Shown here: piece after piece, positions 53,951-62,602 of the stretch
Position numbering within the stretch: position 1 is the first letter of the stretch
Layout: each line of letters opens with the position of its first letter
Assembly (NCBI RefSeq): GCF_013408145.1
Contig: NZ_JACBZI010000001.1
Coordinates: 2,432,001-2,496,000 of the forward strand
Origin: Nocardioides marinus
GTDB lineage: Bacteria; Actinomycetota; Actinomycetes; Propionibacteriales; Nocardioidaceae
Length of the DNA: 64,000 nt
Direction: 5' to 3'
The notes under the pieces: model-generated
The model's input: the letters and a program-made list of their open reading frames with translations, nothing else
What the model was told of the DNA's origin: nothing
The model's database searches: none
Program-made: the position numbers and the translations under genes

Positions 53951-54700
53951 TCAGTCGAGCAGGGCGAGGTCGCGACGGACGTACCGCAGGTGGGCCCACT
54001 CCTCCTCGAGGATGGTGCGCAGGCAGTCGCCCACGGTCGGACGCCACGCGTCACCGGCCCCGTCGTCACCCCCGCCCCAGGGGTCGGACCGCTCCTCGGC
54101 CAGCAGCTCGGGCGTCACCGTGGCGAGGAAGTCGGTCACCATCTGCTGACGCTCCGCGCGGACCTCGAGGACCTCGTCGTGCGAGGGCGGCTCGTCGCGG
54201 AAGATCGAGGTGTCGAAGCCCATCTCCTCCGCGCCGGTGAAGACCTGGCCGATCTCGTGGAAGGGCTGCTCGTGCCGCTGGATCGCCCCGCGCAACCAGC
54301 AGTCGGTGGCCAGCACCAGGTGCCGCAACGTCTGGGCGAGCGACCACTCGTCCTCGACGTGGTCGTCCCACCGCTCCCGCGGGGTCCCCTCCGTCGTGCT
54401 ACGCCACGCGGCCTGCACCGCGACCCAGCCATCGCGCAGTCCCTCGGGGGTCGTCGACCTGCTCAGCGCCCGCCCGGGGAAGCGTCGGTCGAGCTCGGCC
54501 TCGACCAGGGGCACGACGTCGACACCGTTGACGACCAGCGTCCCGAAGGACAGGTCGTGGCTGTCGACGTCGAGGCCGTCGAGCAGGGAGCTGCGCACGG
54601 TCAGGCCGCGCAGGTCGGCCTCGCGCATACGTGCGCCCTTGAAGCTGGCGTCGACGAAGGTCGCGCCCACGAAGTCCTCGGTGTCCCGGTAGGTCGTCAT
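53951..54700 (-). CDS. DinB-like protein with N-terminal pentapeptide repeats
   Basis: A 249-residue protein. Residues 1-60 form a short pentapeptide-type block (FVGATFVDASFKGARMREADLRGLTV). The rest is a DinB/YfiT four-helix bundle, with the histidines of the metal site in QTLRHLVLATDCWL and EEEWAHLRYVRRDLALL. DinB-fold proteins are often thiol-dependent transferases (mycothiol in actinobacteria). The exact reaction is unknown. Confidence 0.82.
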   Translation of the reverse strand: MTTYRDTEDFVGATFVDASFKGARMREADLRGLTVRSSLLDGLDVDSHDLSFGTLVVNGVDVVPLVEAELDRRFPGRALSRSTTPEGLRDGWVAVQAAWRSTTEGTPRERWDDHVEDEWSLAQTLRHLVLATDCWLRGAIQRHEQPFHEIGQVFTGAEEMGFDTSIFRDEPPSHDEVLEVRAERQQMVTDFLATVTPELLAEERSDPWGGGDDGAGDAWRPTVGDCLRTILEEEWAHLRYVRRDLALLD

Positions 54701-54745
54701 CGACCCATCATGCGCCCGAGCGCCGACAGCGGCGGCGTGGCGCGG

Positions 54746-56332
54746 TCAGCGGTGGTGGCGGCGCAGCCCGAAGGTGACGGCGTCCAGCAGCGCCTCCCAC
54801 GAGGCCTCGACGACGTTGTGGCCCACACCGACGGTCCACCACGAGGACTCGCCATCGGAGGTCTCGATCAGCACCCGGGTGATGGCGTCGGTGCCGTGGC
54901 CCTGGTCCAGGATGCGCACCTTGTAGTCGATCAGCTCGAGCTTGGCGACCTCGGGGTAGGCCTGCCCGATCGCCTGGCGCAGCGCCTGGTCCAGGGCGTT
55001 GACCGGGCCGTTGCCCTCGCCGGTGACGACGTAGCGCACCCCGGCGGCCGTGAGCTTGACCGTCGCCTCCGACAACGCCTCCGCGCCCGGCCCCGCCTGG
55101 GTCTCGGTGATCACGCGCCAGGACTCCACGTCGACGTACGACGGGCGGTGGCCCTCGACCTCCTCGACCAGCAGCAGCTCGAAGGAGGCGTCGGCCGCCT
55201 CGAAGGTGTAGCCGCGCGACTCCAGGACCTTGACCCGCTCGGTGATCCGGGTAACAAGGTCACGATCGCCGGACAGGTCGAAGCCGAGCTCGCGGCCCTT
55301 CAGCTCGATCGACGCCCGGCCGGCCATGTCCGAGACCAGCAGCCGCATGTCGTTGCCGACACCGGCCGGGTCCATGTGCTGGTAGAGGTTCGGGTCGACC
55401 TTGATGGCGCTGGCGTGCAGGCCGGCCTTGTGCGCGAACGCCGACGTGCCGACGTAGGGCTGGCGCGACGCGGGCGGCACGTTGGTGACCTCGGCGACCG
55501 CGTGGGCGATGCGGGTCGCCTCCGCGAGCAGGCCCTGCGGCAGCACCCGGCGGTCCAGCTTGAGCTCGAGGTTGGCGACGACGGAGATGAGGTCGGCGTT
55601 GCCGGTGCGCTCGCCGTACCCGTTGATCGTGCCCTGCACGTGCGTGGCGCCCGCGTCGACGGCTGCCAGCGAGTTCGCGACGGCACAGCCGGTGTCGTTG
55701 TGGCAGTGGATGCCGACCCGGCCACCGGTGCTGGACACCACGTCGCCCACGACGTCGCCGACCCAGGTCGGCAGCATGCCGCCGTTGGTGTCGCAGAGCG
55801 CGGCGACCTCCGCGCCGGCCTCGTACGCCGTGCGCAGCACCTCCAGCGCGTAGGGCCGGTTGGCGCGGTAACCGTCGAAGAAGTGCTCGGCGTCGAGGAA
55901 GACCGTCTGTCCCTCCGCGACCAGGTGGGAGACCGTGTCGCGCACCATCGCGAGGTTCTCCTCCAGCGTGGTGCGCAGCGCCAGCTCGACGTGCCGGTCG
56001 TGGGACTTCGCGACCAGCGTCACGACCGAGGCACCGCTGTCGCGCAGCGCGGCGACCAGCGGGTCGTCGGCCGCCGCGACGCCGGCCCGGCGGGTCGCGC
56101 CGAACGCGGCCAGCCTGGCGTGCTGGAGGTCCAGCTCCTCGGCCGCGCGGCGGAAGAACTCGGTGTCCTTGGGGTTCGCGCCCGGCCATCCCCCCTCGAT
56201 GTAGCCGACCCCCAGGCCGTCGAGCTGCCGCGCGATGTTCAGCTTGTCGGCGACGGAGAGGTTGAGCCCCTCCTGCTGCGCGCCGTCGCGCAGGGTCGTG
56301 TCGTAGACGTGGAACGCGCCGTGCAGGTCCAT
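54746..56332 (-). CDS. cimA: (R)-citramalate synthase
   Basis: CimA joins pyruvate and acetyl-CoA to citramalate, a threonine-independent route to 2-oxobutyrate and isoleucine. The 528 residues begin VYDTTLRDGAQQEGLNLSV, with IHCHNDTGCAVANSLAAVDAG and INGYGERTGNADL in the catalytic domain, SAFAHKAGLHASA, and a C-terminal allosteric LeuA-dimer domain (DYKVRILDQGHGTDAITRVLIETSDG). GAGGAG is 8 bp before the ATG. Upstream lies a leader peptide with three Ile codons and a terminator, so it is probably controlled by isoleucine. Confidence 0.95.
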   Translation of the reverse strand: MDLHGAFHVYDTTLRDGAQQEGLNLSVADKLNIARQLDGLGVGYIEGGWPGANPKDTEFFRRAAEELDLQHARLAAFGATRRAGVAAADDPLVAALRDSGASVVTLVAKSHDRHVELALRTTLEENLAMVRDTVSHLVAEGQTVFLDAEHFFDGYRANRPYALEVLRTAYEAGAEVAALCDTNGGMLPTWVGDVVGDVVSSTGGRVGIHCHNDTGCAVANSLAAVDAGATHVQGTINGYGERTGNADLISVVANLELKLDRRVLPQGLLAEATRIAHAVAEVTNVPPASRQPYVGTSAFAHKAGLHASAIKVDPNLYQHMDPAGVGNDMRLLVSDMAGRASIELKGRELGFDLSGDRDLVTRITERVKVLESRGYTFEAADASFELLLVEEVEGHRPSYVDVESWRVITETQAGPGAEALSEATVKLTAAGVRYVVTGEGNGPVNALDQALRQAIGQAYPEVAKLELIDYKVRILDQGHGTDAITRVLIETSDGESSWWTVGVGHNVVEASWEALLDAVTFGLRRHHR

Positions 56333-56371
56333 CAGGGCTTCTCCTCGGGGGCGGTGCTGGTGTGCGGGCAC

Positions 56372-56397
56372 AAAAAAACCTCTCGCGGACGAGAGGT
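56372..56397 (-). terminator. Attenuator terminator before cimA
   Basis: Read toward cimA: stem ACCTCTCG, loop TCCG, stem CGAGAGGT, then a run of T. This is the clearest intrinsic terminator in the window and it lies 40 bp before the gene start, not after a gene, so it must be conditional. Confidence 0.9.
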
Positions 56398-56398
56398 G

Positions 56399-56423
56399 GC
56401 GCGGCGAGCGGTGCTCGTCGCGC
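56399..56423 (-). promoter_or_regulatory. Pause hairpin of the cimA attenuator
   Basis: GCGCGACGAGC pairs with GCTCGCCGCGC (one G-U) around ACC. It starts in the stop codon of the leader peptide and ends just before the terminator stem, the normal place for the first attenuator hairpin. Confidence 0.75.
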
Positions 56424-56452
56424 TAGCGAATGATGATGCGGTGGTGCTGCAC
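56423..56452 (-). CDS. cimA leader peptide
   Basis: A nine-codon frame, GTG-CAG-CAC-CAC-CGC-ATC-ATC-ATT-CGC-TAG, giving VQHHRIIIR. Three isoleucine codons in a row just before a pause hairpin and terminator are the hallmark of ribosome-stalling attenuation. TTCACT ends 7 bp before the GTG, so the message may be leaderless; an in-frame GTG 7 codons upstream is an alternative start. Low Ile-tRNA would stall the ribosome and favour read-through into cimA. Confidence 0.8.
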   Translation of the reverse strand: MQHHRIIIR

Positions 56453-56521
56453 GTCACCCAGTGAACCACGCACGCCCGCATCGTGGGACGGATGTCCCAG
56501 CATCCGGCCGGGGACCCGCGG

Positions 56522-58177
56522 TCAGCGCTGCAGCGCCGGGACCGTGACCCCGCTGAGGGGGCGGCCCTCCAGCGGCGTCCAGTCCACGCCGTCGAGGGCG
56601 AGGTACGCCGCTCCCGCGCCCGCGACCGCCACGAGGGCCAGCGACACCGCCCACACCCCGAGCGTGGCCGACAGCGGCCGCACCACCCGGCCGACCGGTG
56701 AGCGGACCCGGCTCCCACCCGGCCCCCACCACAGCGAGCCGACCAGCACCGCACCGGTGACGGCCAGGGTGGAGGGGACGTCGAGGGCCACCGCGTAGCA
56801 GAGCAGGCCCGCCGCGAGCGCCAGCCCGAGGGACCACAGCTGCAGCACCAGGGTGGAGGGGATCGACCGCACCAGGTCCCACGGGGCACCCAGCAGCAGC
56901 CGCGGCCCGTCCCACCAGCGCCGCCCCCGCTCCTGGCGTCGGGCGCCGACGGTGCCGGCGGCGATCGAGCCGCTGCGCAGCAGCCAGACCAGCAGCATCA
57001 GCGAGGTGACCACCAGCAACGGCACGGCGACCACCCCGGCCGTCGCGGCGCCGCCCAGGACCGCCAGAAGAAGGGCCCGCCTGGCCCGCTCGAGCAGCGG
57101 CGTCCGGGGCTCGGGCGGGTCCTCGGGCCAGCCCTGCTGGTCGTCCCACGGCAGCACGCGGGTCCCGTGGACGGAGCCGGGGTCGCGCTCGTCGGGCCAC
57201 TCCCCTTCGAGGTCGCCCTCGAACGGGTCCGTCCCGAGCAGGTCGGTCTCGTCCTGCTCGGCCACCTCGGTCGTCTCGTACGGCGTGGCGGCCGGTCGCC
57301 ACGGCCGGGTCTCGTCCGGCTCGACCCGCTCCACCGGGACCGGCGGGGGCGGGACGACGCGACGCACCCGGGTCGTCTGGGGGCGCAGCCAGTCGAGGAC
57401 CTCCCACAGCTCGGGGCGGTTGCCCGGCTCCGGGTCCAGCGCGGCGGCCACGACCCGCGCGAGGTCACCGGTCAGGCCGGAGAGGTCGTGCTCCCCGCGG
57501 CGTACCCGGTCCATCACCGCCGCCGACGGGCCACGCCCGAAGGGGGCACGGCCGGTGCCGGCGTAGGCGACGGTCGCGGCCCAGGCGTGCACGTCGGAGG
57601 CCTCGGTGGCGTCGTCGCCGTGCAGGATCTCCGGCGCGAGGTAGCCCGGGGTGCCGATCAGCCATCCGGTCTGGGTCATCCGCGGGTCGTCGGCCAGCTT
57701 GGCGAGGCCGAAGTCGATGAGGATGGGGGTCCGCCCCTCCATCAGCACGTTGGAGGGCTTCACGTCGCGGTGCAGCACGCCCACGGCGTGCACGGCGTCG
57801 AGCCCCTCGGCCAGGCAACCGGCGAACCACAACAGGTCCGCGCCGCGGACCGGCCCCTCCTCCAGGACGTGGTCGTGCAGCGAGAGACCGGGGACGTAGC
57901 GGGTGGCGATCCACGGCACCGCCGCCCACGGGTCGGCGTCGACGATCTCGGCCACCCAACGGCTGTGCACGCGCGAGAGCGAGTCGACCTCGCGCTCCAG
58001 CCGGGCCCGGCCGTCGTCGTCCCCCACGACGTGCGGGCGCAGCACCTTCAGCGCCACCCGCTGGCCGTCGTCGCGGCGGGCGAGGTGGACCACGCCCATG
58101 CCACCCTCGCCGATCTTGGCGAGCAGGCGGTAGCCCCCGACGAGCACGTCGGGCTCCTCACGCGGGCGGGTCGTCAC
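56522..58177 (-). CDS. Membrane Ser/Thr protein kinase
   Basis: A 551-residue eukaryotic-type kinase. The N-terminal 270 residues carry all motifs: IGEGGMGVVHLARR (glycine loop), VALKVL lysine, VLHRDVKPSNVL (HRD), LIDFGLAKL (DFG), GTPGYLAPEI (APE). A Pro/Asp/Glu-rich linker with DETRPWRP and ETTEVAEQDETD follows, then about six membrane segments (from residue 370) instead of the usual single helix plus sensor domain. No PASTA repeats. TATCCT ends 6 bp before the GTG. Substrates unknown. Confidence 0.9.
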   Translation of the reverse strand: MTTRPREEPDVLVGGYRLLAKIGEGGMGVVHLARRDDGQRVALKVLRPHVVGDDDGRARLEREVDSLSRVHSRWVAEIVDADPWAAVPWIATRYVPGLSLHDHVLEEGPVRGADLLWFAGCLAEGLDAVHAVGVLHRDVKPSNVLMEGRTPILIDFGLAKLADDPRMTQTGWLIGTPGYLAPEILHGDDATEASDVHAWAATVAYAGTGRAPFGRGPSAAVMDRVRRGEHDLSGLTGDLARVVAAALDPEPGNRPELWEVLDWLRPQTTRVRRVVPPPPVPVERVEPDETRPWRPAATPYETTEVAEQDETDLLGTDPFEGDLEGEWPDERDPGSVHGTRVLPWDDQQGWPEDPPEPRTPLLERARRALLLAVLGGAATAGVVAVPLLVVTSLMLLVWLLRSGSIAAGTVGARRQERGRRWWDGPRLLLGAPWDLVRSIPSTLVLQLWSLGLALAAGLLCYAVALDVPSTLAVTGAVLVGSLWWGPGGSRVRSPVGRVVRPLSATLGVWAVSLALVAVAGAGAAYLALDGVDWTPLEGRPLSGVTVPALQR

Positions 58178-58244
58178 CCGGCGAGGATACGAGTCGCAGG
58201 TGGCCGATCGGCGCAGGCGAGGTCCCTCGCCGGGTCACGGGGGC

Positions 58245-59588
58245 TCAGGAGGAGGGACCCGGGCGCGGTGCCTTGCGGGCCCGGCCGAGCAGGCCGTACG
58301 GCGGCTTCTCGTAGGCGTAGGGGTCATTGTCGGGGTCGTAGACGCCGAGCTTCTCGGTGCGGCTGAGCACCACGCCCTTGTGCCACTCCAGCTGACCGCG
58401 CAGCTGCGGCATCGTGTAGCTGATCCGGTTCGGGGCGAGCTTGGCGTGGTCGGTGGCCCAGATGCCGAGCTCCTCGCTCTGCGAGACCTGCGGCAGCTCG
58501 TAGTACTCCAGCGTGACCCGGCCGTTGTCCCAGACCTTGCCGACGAGGTAGCTGAAGCCGAAGCGGTAGGTGCAGCCGTGACTGACCTGCACCGGCTGGC
58601 GCGAGCCCTGCTGGACGACGGTCGCGTCGTGGACCTCGCCGCACAGGTAGAAGTCGGCACCGGTGCGCTTCATCGCCCGCCAGAAGCTGGACCTCTCGGC
58701 CTCGGGCATGTGCAGGTTGCCCGAGGCGAAGACGCGGTAGGGACCGAGCGCGGGGATGTGGCCCTGGACGGCCACCACGTGCCCCTTCTTCTTGGCCTTG
58801 CGGATCTGCTTCTTCATCCACCGCAGCTGGTCGTCGAAGACACCGAGCCGCACGCCGGCCTCGTGCCGGTGGAAGACGTCGACGGTGATGAGGGTGAAGA
58901 CGTCACCGAAGGACTCGGCGTAGGCCGTGAACTCGTGCTGGCTGCCCTTGGGGCGCTTGCGGTGGACCGGCCGTCCCTCGGGGGTGCGGGTGAAGTGGTC
59001 GGCCCACACCGACTTGGCGTGATCGACGAGGTAGTAGCGGTTGTCGGGACGTCCCTTGTGCGAGCCCTTCGGCGACCAGCGGTCGTTGATCCGGCCACTG
59101 CGGTCGTCGAGGATCTCGTGGTCGCCCAGCGCCGGGTAGAGCGGCATGCCGCGCTCGGCGAAGAGCCGCTTGTACTCGCTGTAGTAGACCGACCCTGCCT
59201 GCGTGATCGCGCTGCGGCACATCGCCAGGCTGACCTCGTCGGTGCCCTGGCTGACCTGCCCGAAGATCCGGCGGTCGTCGGTGTCGACGTTCCAGCGGCC
59301 CTCGACCTGGTCACCGGCGACGAAGACGGCGTCGGGGTTGTGCGAACCGACCGCCCACAGGCAGGAGTCGATGGCCAGCTGCCACCACTGGTTGTGGGAG
59401 TTCATCCCGCCGTCCCAGGTCGGGAGGCCCGAGAGGTCGGCGACGTCGGCGTTGAGGAAGTCCGGCATCGAGACGAAGGTGAAGTCCGGCGGGCCGGACA
59501 CGTCCACGGCGCCGGAGAGGGCCGTACCCGTCGTCCCGAGGATGGCCGCCACCCCGCCCGTGGTCAGCAGGCCGCGTCGTGTCCACAC
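58245..59588 (-). CDS. Exported metallophosphoesterase-like protein
   Basis: A 447-residue protein. A twin-arginine signal (TRRGLLTTGGVAAILG) suggests Tat export of a folded metalloprotein. Metallophosphoesterase motifs are visible: VFVAGDQVEG (GD), ALGDHEILDD (GDHE, the GNHE box), VAVQGHIPALG (GH), and LCGEVHDATV (G-x-H). The first D-x-H box is less clear. The substrate is unknown. GTG start. It follows ilvE by about 147 bp on the same strand with no hairpin seen. Confidence 0.82.
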   Translation of the reverse strand: MWTRRGLLTTGGVAAILGTTGTALSGAVDVSGPPDFTFVSMPDFLNADVADLSGLPTWDGGMNSHNQWWQLAIDSCLWAVGSHNPDAVFVAGDQVEGRWNVDTDDRRIFGQVSQGTDEVSLAMCRSAITQAGSVYYSEYKRLFAERGMPLYPALGDHEILDDRSGRINDRWSPKGSHKGRPDNRYYLVDHAKSVWADHFTRTPEGRPVHRKRPKGSQHEFTAYAESFGDVFTLITVDVFHRHEAGVRLGVFDDQLRWMKKQIRKAKKKGHVVAVQGHIPALGPYRVFASGNLHMPEAERSSFWRAMKRTGADFYLCGEVHDATVVQQGSRQPVQVSHGCTYRFGFSYLVGKVWDNGRVTLEYYELPQVSQSEELGIWATDHAKLAPNRISYTMPQLRGQLEWHKGVVLSRTEKLGVYDPDNDPYAYEKPPYGLLGRARKAPRPGPSS

Positions 59589-59735
59589 GTCGGTGCTCCC
59601 TGGGCGTCGTGGGCGGGCGAGGTCGGGGTACGCCGCGGTGCGTGCCCCTGCGTATTCAACAACGAGGCCGCGGCCGATCCGTCACCGAGGTCGGCGCGGC
59701 GCGCCGGCGTGGGCGGGTCCGGCCCGCGGTGGGGC

Positions 59736-60830
59736 TCAGCAGATGCGGTGCATCCAGCCGAAGGAGTCCTCGGCGCGGCCGAACTGCACGTCGACGAGCT
59801 GGCTGCGGACCCGCGTCCACAGCGCGTCGTCGGCCTCGACGGCCGCAGCGGCCGGGGCCGATCCGCCGTCCCACTTCAGCTCACCGACCGGGGTGACGAC
59901 CGCGGCCGTGCCGCAGGCGAAGATCTCGGTGATCTCGCCGGAGGTGACCCCGTCCTTCCACTCCTGGATGGAGAACTTCCGCTCCTCGACCTGGTGGCCC
60001 ATCTTCCCGAGCAGCTCGATGATCGAGGCGCGGGTGATGCCCTCGAGGATCGTGCCGGTCTCGGGGGTGACGACCCGCCCGTCGCGGTGGACGAAGTAGA
60101 GGTTCATGCCGCCGAGCTCCTCGACGTACTCCCCCTCCTGGGCGTCGAGGAAGACGACCTGGTCGCAGCCCTGGGCGATCGCCTCCTGCTGGGCGACCAG
60201 CGAGGAGGCGTAGTTGCCGCCGGTCTTGGCGGCACCCATGCCGCCGCGCCCGGCGCGGGTGTACTCCTCGGTGAGCCACAGCGTCACCGGCTTGACCCCG
60301 CCCTTGAAGTAGGCACCGGCGGGGCTGGCGATGACCATGAAGGTGACGTGCTGGGCCGGCCGGACGCCGAGGAAGACCTCGGAGGCGAACATGAACGGCC
60401 GGACGTAGAGGCTCTTCTCGCCGCCACCCTCGGGGACCCAGCGGCGGTCGGCCTCGACCAGCGCGTCGACGCAGGCCACGAAGTCCTCGACGGGGAGCTC
60501 GGGCAGTGCGAGGCGCTGGGAGGAGCGGACCATCCGCTTGGCGTTCTCCTCGGGGCGGAAGGACCAGATCGAGCCGTCGTCGTGGCGGTAGGCCTTCATC
60601 CCCTCGAAGGTCTCCTGCGCGTAGTGCAGGACCGCCGCCGCGGGGTCGATCGAGAGCGGCGCGTAGGGCTCGATGCGCGCGGCGTGCCAGCCGTCGGCGG
60701 GGGTCCACTCGACCGTGAGCATGTGGTCGGTGAAGTGGTTGCCGAAGCCGGGGTTGGCGAGGATCTCGGCCAGCCGCTCGTCACTGACGGGGCTGCTCGA
60801 GGGCGTGGTGCTGATCTGCATGGGGGACAC
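59736..60830 (-). CDS. ilvE: Branched-chain amino acid aminotransferase
   Basis: IvlE-type transaminase for the last step of Leu, Ile and Val synthesis, 364 residues. AAVLHYAQETFEGMKAYRHDDG, GVKPVTLWLTEEYTRAGRGGMGAAKTGGNYASSL (PLP lysine in AAKTGGNYA), and EEYVEELGGMNLYFV-type motifs are present. The GTG at 60830 is preferred to the ATG at 60821 because GAAGGA lies 6 bp before it. It follows leuB and the family B repeat on the same strand. Confidence 0.96.
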   Translation of the reverse strand: MSPMQISTTPSSSPVSDERLAEILANPGFGNHFTDHMLTVEWTPADGWHAARIEPYAPLSIDPAAAVLHYAQETFEGMKAYRHDDGSIWSFRPEENAKRMVRSSQRLALPELPVEDFVACVDALVEADRRWVPEGGGEKSLYVRPFMFASEVFLGVRPAQHVTFMVIASPAGAYFKGGVKPVTLWLTEEYTRAGRGGMGAAKTGGNYASSLVAQQEAIAQGCDQVVFLDAQEGEYVEELGGMNLYFVHRDGRVVTPETGTILEGITRASIIELLGKMGHQVEERKFSIQEWKDGVTSGEITEIFACGTAAVVTPVGELKWDGGSAPAAAAVEADDALWTRVRSQLVDVQFGRAEDSFGWMHRIC

Positions 60831-60869
60831 GGTAGTTCCTTCGATGTCGCGTCGGGGCAGGCCGGTGGA

Positions 60870-60993
60870 GCGGTGAGTGGTCAACCGATCCACGGTGCGG
60901 AACGGTTGACAGCTCACCGCTGATGCGCGCACGCCGCCGGGAGCGGTGGGTGCTCAACCGGTCCGGTCAGCGGAACGGTTGAACACTCACCGC
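60870..60993. repeat. Paired 51-bp palindromes, family B, locus 3
   Basis: Units at 60870-60920 and 60943-60993, 73 bp apart. These are the best-preserved copies: GCGGTGAGTGGTCAACCG at one end and CGGTTGAACACTCACCGC at the other. The locus ends 9 bp from the leuB stop codon and lies before ilvE. Confidence 0.9.
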
Positions 60994-61002
60994 CCAGCGG
61001 CG

Positions 61003-62112
61003 TCAGCCGGCTACGCGCGCGGCGATGGCGTCGCCGACCTCGGAGGTACGCCGAGGGGCGGTGTCGCCCGCCTCGGCGCGCTCGGAGAGGTCGGCCAGCA
61101 CGGCACGCTCGACGGTGGCCGCGGCCTCGGGGTGACCGAGGTGGTCCAGCAGCAGCGCGGTCGAGAGGATCGCCGCGGTGGGGTCGGCCTTCTGCTGCCC
61201 CGCGATGTCGGGCGCGGAGCCGTGCACGGGCTCGAACATGGAGGGGGCGGTGCGGTCGGGGTTCACGTTGCCCGAGGCAGCCAGCCCGATGCCGCCGGTG
61301 ATGGCGGCGGCGAGGTCGGTGATGATGTCGCCGAAGAGGTTGTCGGTGACGATCACGTCGAAGCGCTGCGGGTTGGTCGTCATGTGGATCATCGCGGCGT
61401 CGATGTGCATGTAGTCGACGGTGACGTCCGGGTGCTCCGCGGCGACCTGCTGGGTCAGTCGCCACCACACCGAGCCGGCGTGGACGAGCACGTTGGTCTT
61501 GTGGACCAGGGTGAGCTTCTTGCGCGGGCGCTTCTGCGCGCGGGCGAAGGCGTCGCGGACGACCCGCTCGACGCCGTACGCCGTGTTGACGCTGACCTCG
61601 GTGGCCACCTCGGCCGGCGTGCCGACGCGCAGCGCGCCGCCGTTGCCGGTGTAGGGGCCCTCGGTGCCCTCGCGGACGACCACGAAGTCGACCTCCTCGC
61701 CCTTGAGCACGGCTTCCGAGAGCGGCGAGGTGACGCCGGGGAAGATGCGCGAGGGGCGGAGGTTGACGTAGTGGTCGAGCTCGAAGCGCAGCCGCAGCAG
61801 CAGCCCGCGCTCGAGGATGCCCGGGGGCAGGTTCGGGTCGTTGGGCTTGCCGCCCACCGCGCCGAGGAGGATGGCGTCGTGCCGGCGGATCTCACCGAGC
61901 ACGGAGTCGGGCAGCACCTCGCCGGTGGCGAGGTAGCGCTCGGCGCCGAGGTCGTAGCGGGTCTGCTCGAACTTCACGCCCGACGGGGCGGCGACCTCGA
62001 GCACCTTCAGGGCCTCGGGGGTCACCTCCTGACCGATGCCGTCGCCGGGGATGACGGCGAGCTGGACCGAGCCCTGGGCGGGGCTCGAGGCGGTGGTGTC
62101 GGGACTAGTCAT
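61003..62112 (-). CDS. leuB: 3-isopropylmalate dehydrogenase
   Basis: LeuB oxidises 3-isopropylmalate in leucine synthesis. The 369 residues show [51 protein letters not shown], and [21 protein letters not shown]. It lies 10 bp after a 41-residue conserved small gene and about 430 bp after a leader-like frame rich in branched-chain codons. leuC and leuD are 40 kb away. Confidence 0.96.
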   Translation of the reverse strand: MTSPDTTASSPAQGSVQLAVIPGDGIGQEVTPEALKVLEVAAPSGVKFEQTRYDLGAERYLATGEVLPDSVLGEIRRHDAILLGAVGGKPNDPNLPPGILERGLLLRLRFELDHYVNLRPSRIFPGVTSPLSEAVLKGEEVDFVVVREGTEGPYTGNGGALRVGTPAEVATEVSVNTAYGVERVVRDAFARAQKRPRKKLTLVHKTNVLVHAGSVWWRLTQQVAAEHPDVTVDYMHIDAAMIHMTTNPQRFDVIVTDNLFGDIITDLAAAITGGIGLAASGNVNPDRTAPSMFEPVHGSAPDIAGQQKADPTAAILSTALLLDHLGHPEAAATVERAVLADLSERAEAGDTAPRRTSEVGDAIAARVAG

Positions 62113-62122
62113 GGGGCGAACG

Positions 62123-62248
62123 CTAGTTGTCGTCGGGGCGCTCGCCGCCGTTGTCCCGCAGGTCGAGCGCGCGCTGCAGGGCCTCACGGCTGCGGGGGTT
62201 CTCGGGCTTGTGGGCGGCCGGGCCCCACTCGGGGTACATGTCGTACAT
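62123..62248 (-). CDS. 41-residue protein upstream of leuB
   Basis: A short frame starting [20 protein letters not shown] and ending in acidic and Asn residues. GGAGA lies 7 bp before the ATG at 62248, a good ribosome site, and the stop is 10 bp before leuB. The [10 protein letters not shown] opening looks like known tiny actinobacterial proteins, but I can name no function. The in-frame extension upstream lacks coding character. Confidence 0.65.
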   Translation of the reverse strand: MYDMYPEWGPAAHKPENPRSREALQRALDLRDNGGERPDDN

Positions 62249-62512
62249 CGCTGTCTCCAGGTCTCGCGTGTGTCGGATGTGTCGGGTCCCCGGACGGTGG
62301 GCGCGGGATGCGCCGTCGACCGGGGATGACGCCGCGGTGGGGACAGCTGTCCGTGGATCGCACGGACGGTCGGGACCGACCAGGAGCGGGTCGCGCGTGC
62401 TGCGCCGGCGTACCCGCCGCGGAGTCATCTCGAGCCGAGGAGCACCCGAGGTGTCACGGGGCTGCTCTCGAAGGAGAGGGGTGTGAGACCGGATGCGCAC
62501 CGACGCCGACCA

Positions 62513-62564
62513 CCGCGGCGAGGGGGCCTCACTCGCAGGTCACGCCTGCTGGGCCTCGCCGCGG
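62513..62564 (-). promoter_or_regulatory. Long hairpin over the end of the leuB leader frame
   Basis: CCGCGGCGAGG (62513-62523) pairs perfectly with 62554-62564, and an inner GCAGG/CCTGC pair sits between. The stem begins inside the leader frame. There is no T-run after it. Confidence 0.5.
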
Positions 62565-62593
62565 CACTCGATAAGTACGAAGATGCTCCGCAT
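62540..62593 (-). CDS. Candidate leader peptide of the leuB unit
   Basis: A 17-codon frame, MRSIFVLIECRGEAQQA, with Ile-Phe-Val-Leu-Ile near the start, like known actinobacterial branched-chain leader peptides. A promoter (TGGTCA, 17 bp, TAGGCT) puts its ATG within a few bases of the transcript start. A perfect hairpin overlaps its end. No terminator was found before the 41-residue gene, so the mechanism is open. Confidence 0.45.
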   Translation of the reverse strand: MRSIFVLIECRGEAQQA

Positions 62594-62602
62594 GATGAGG
62601 CG

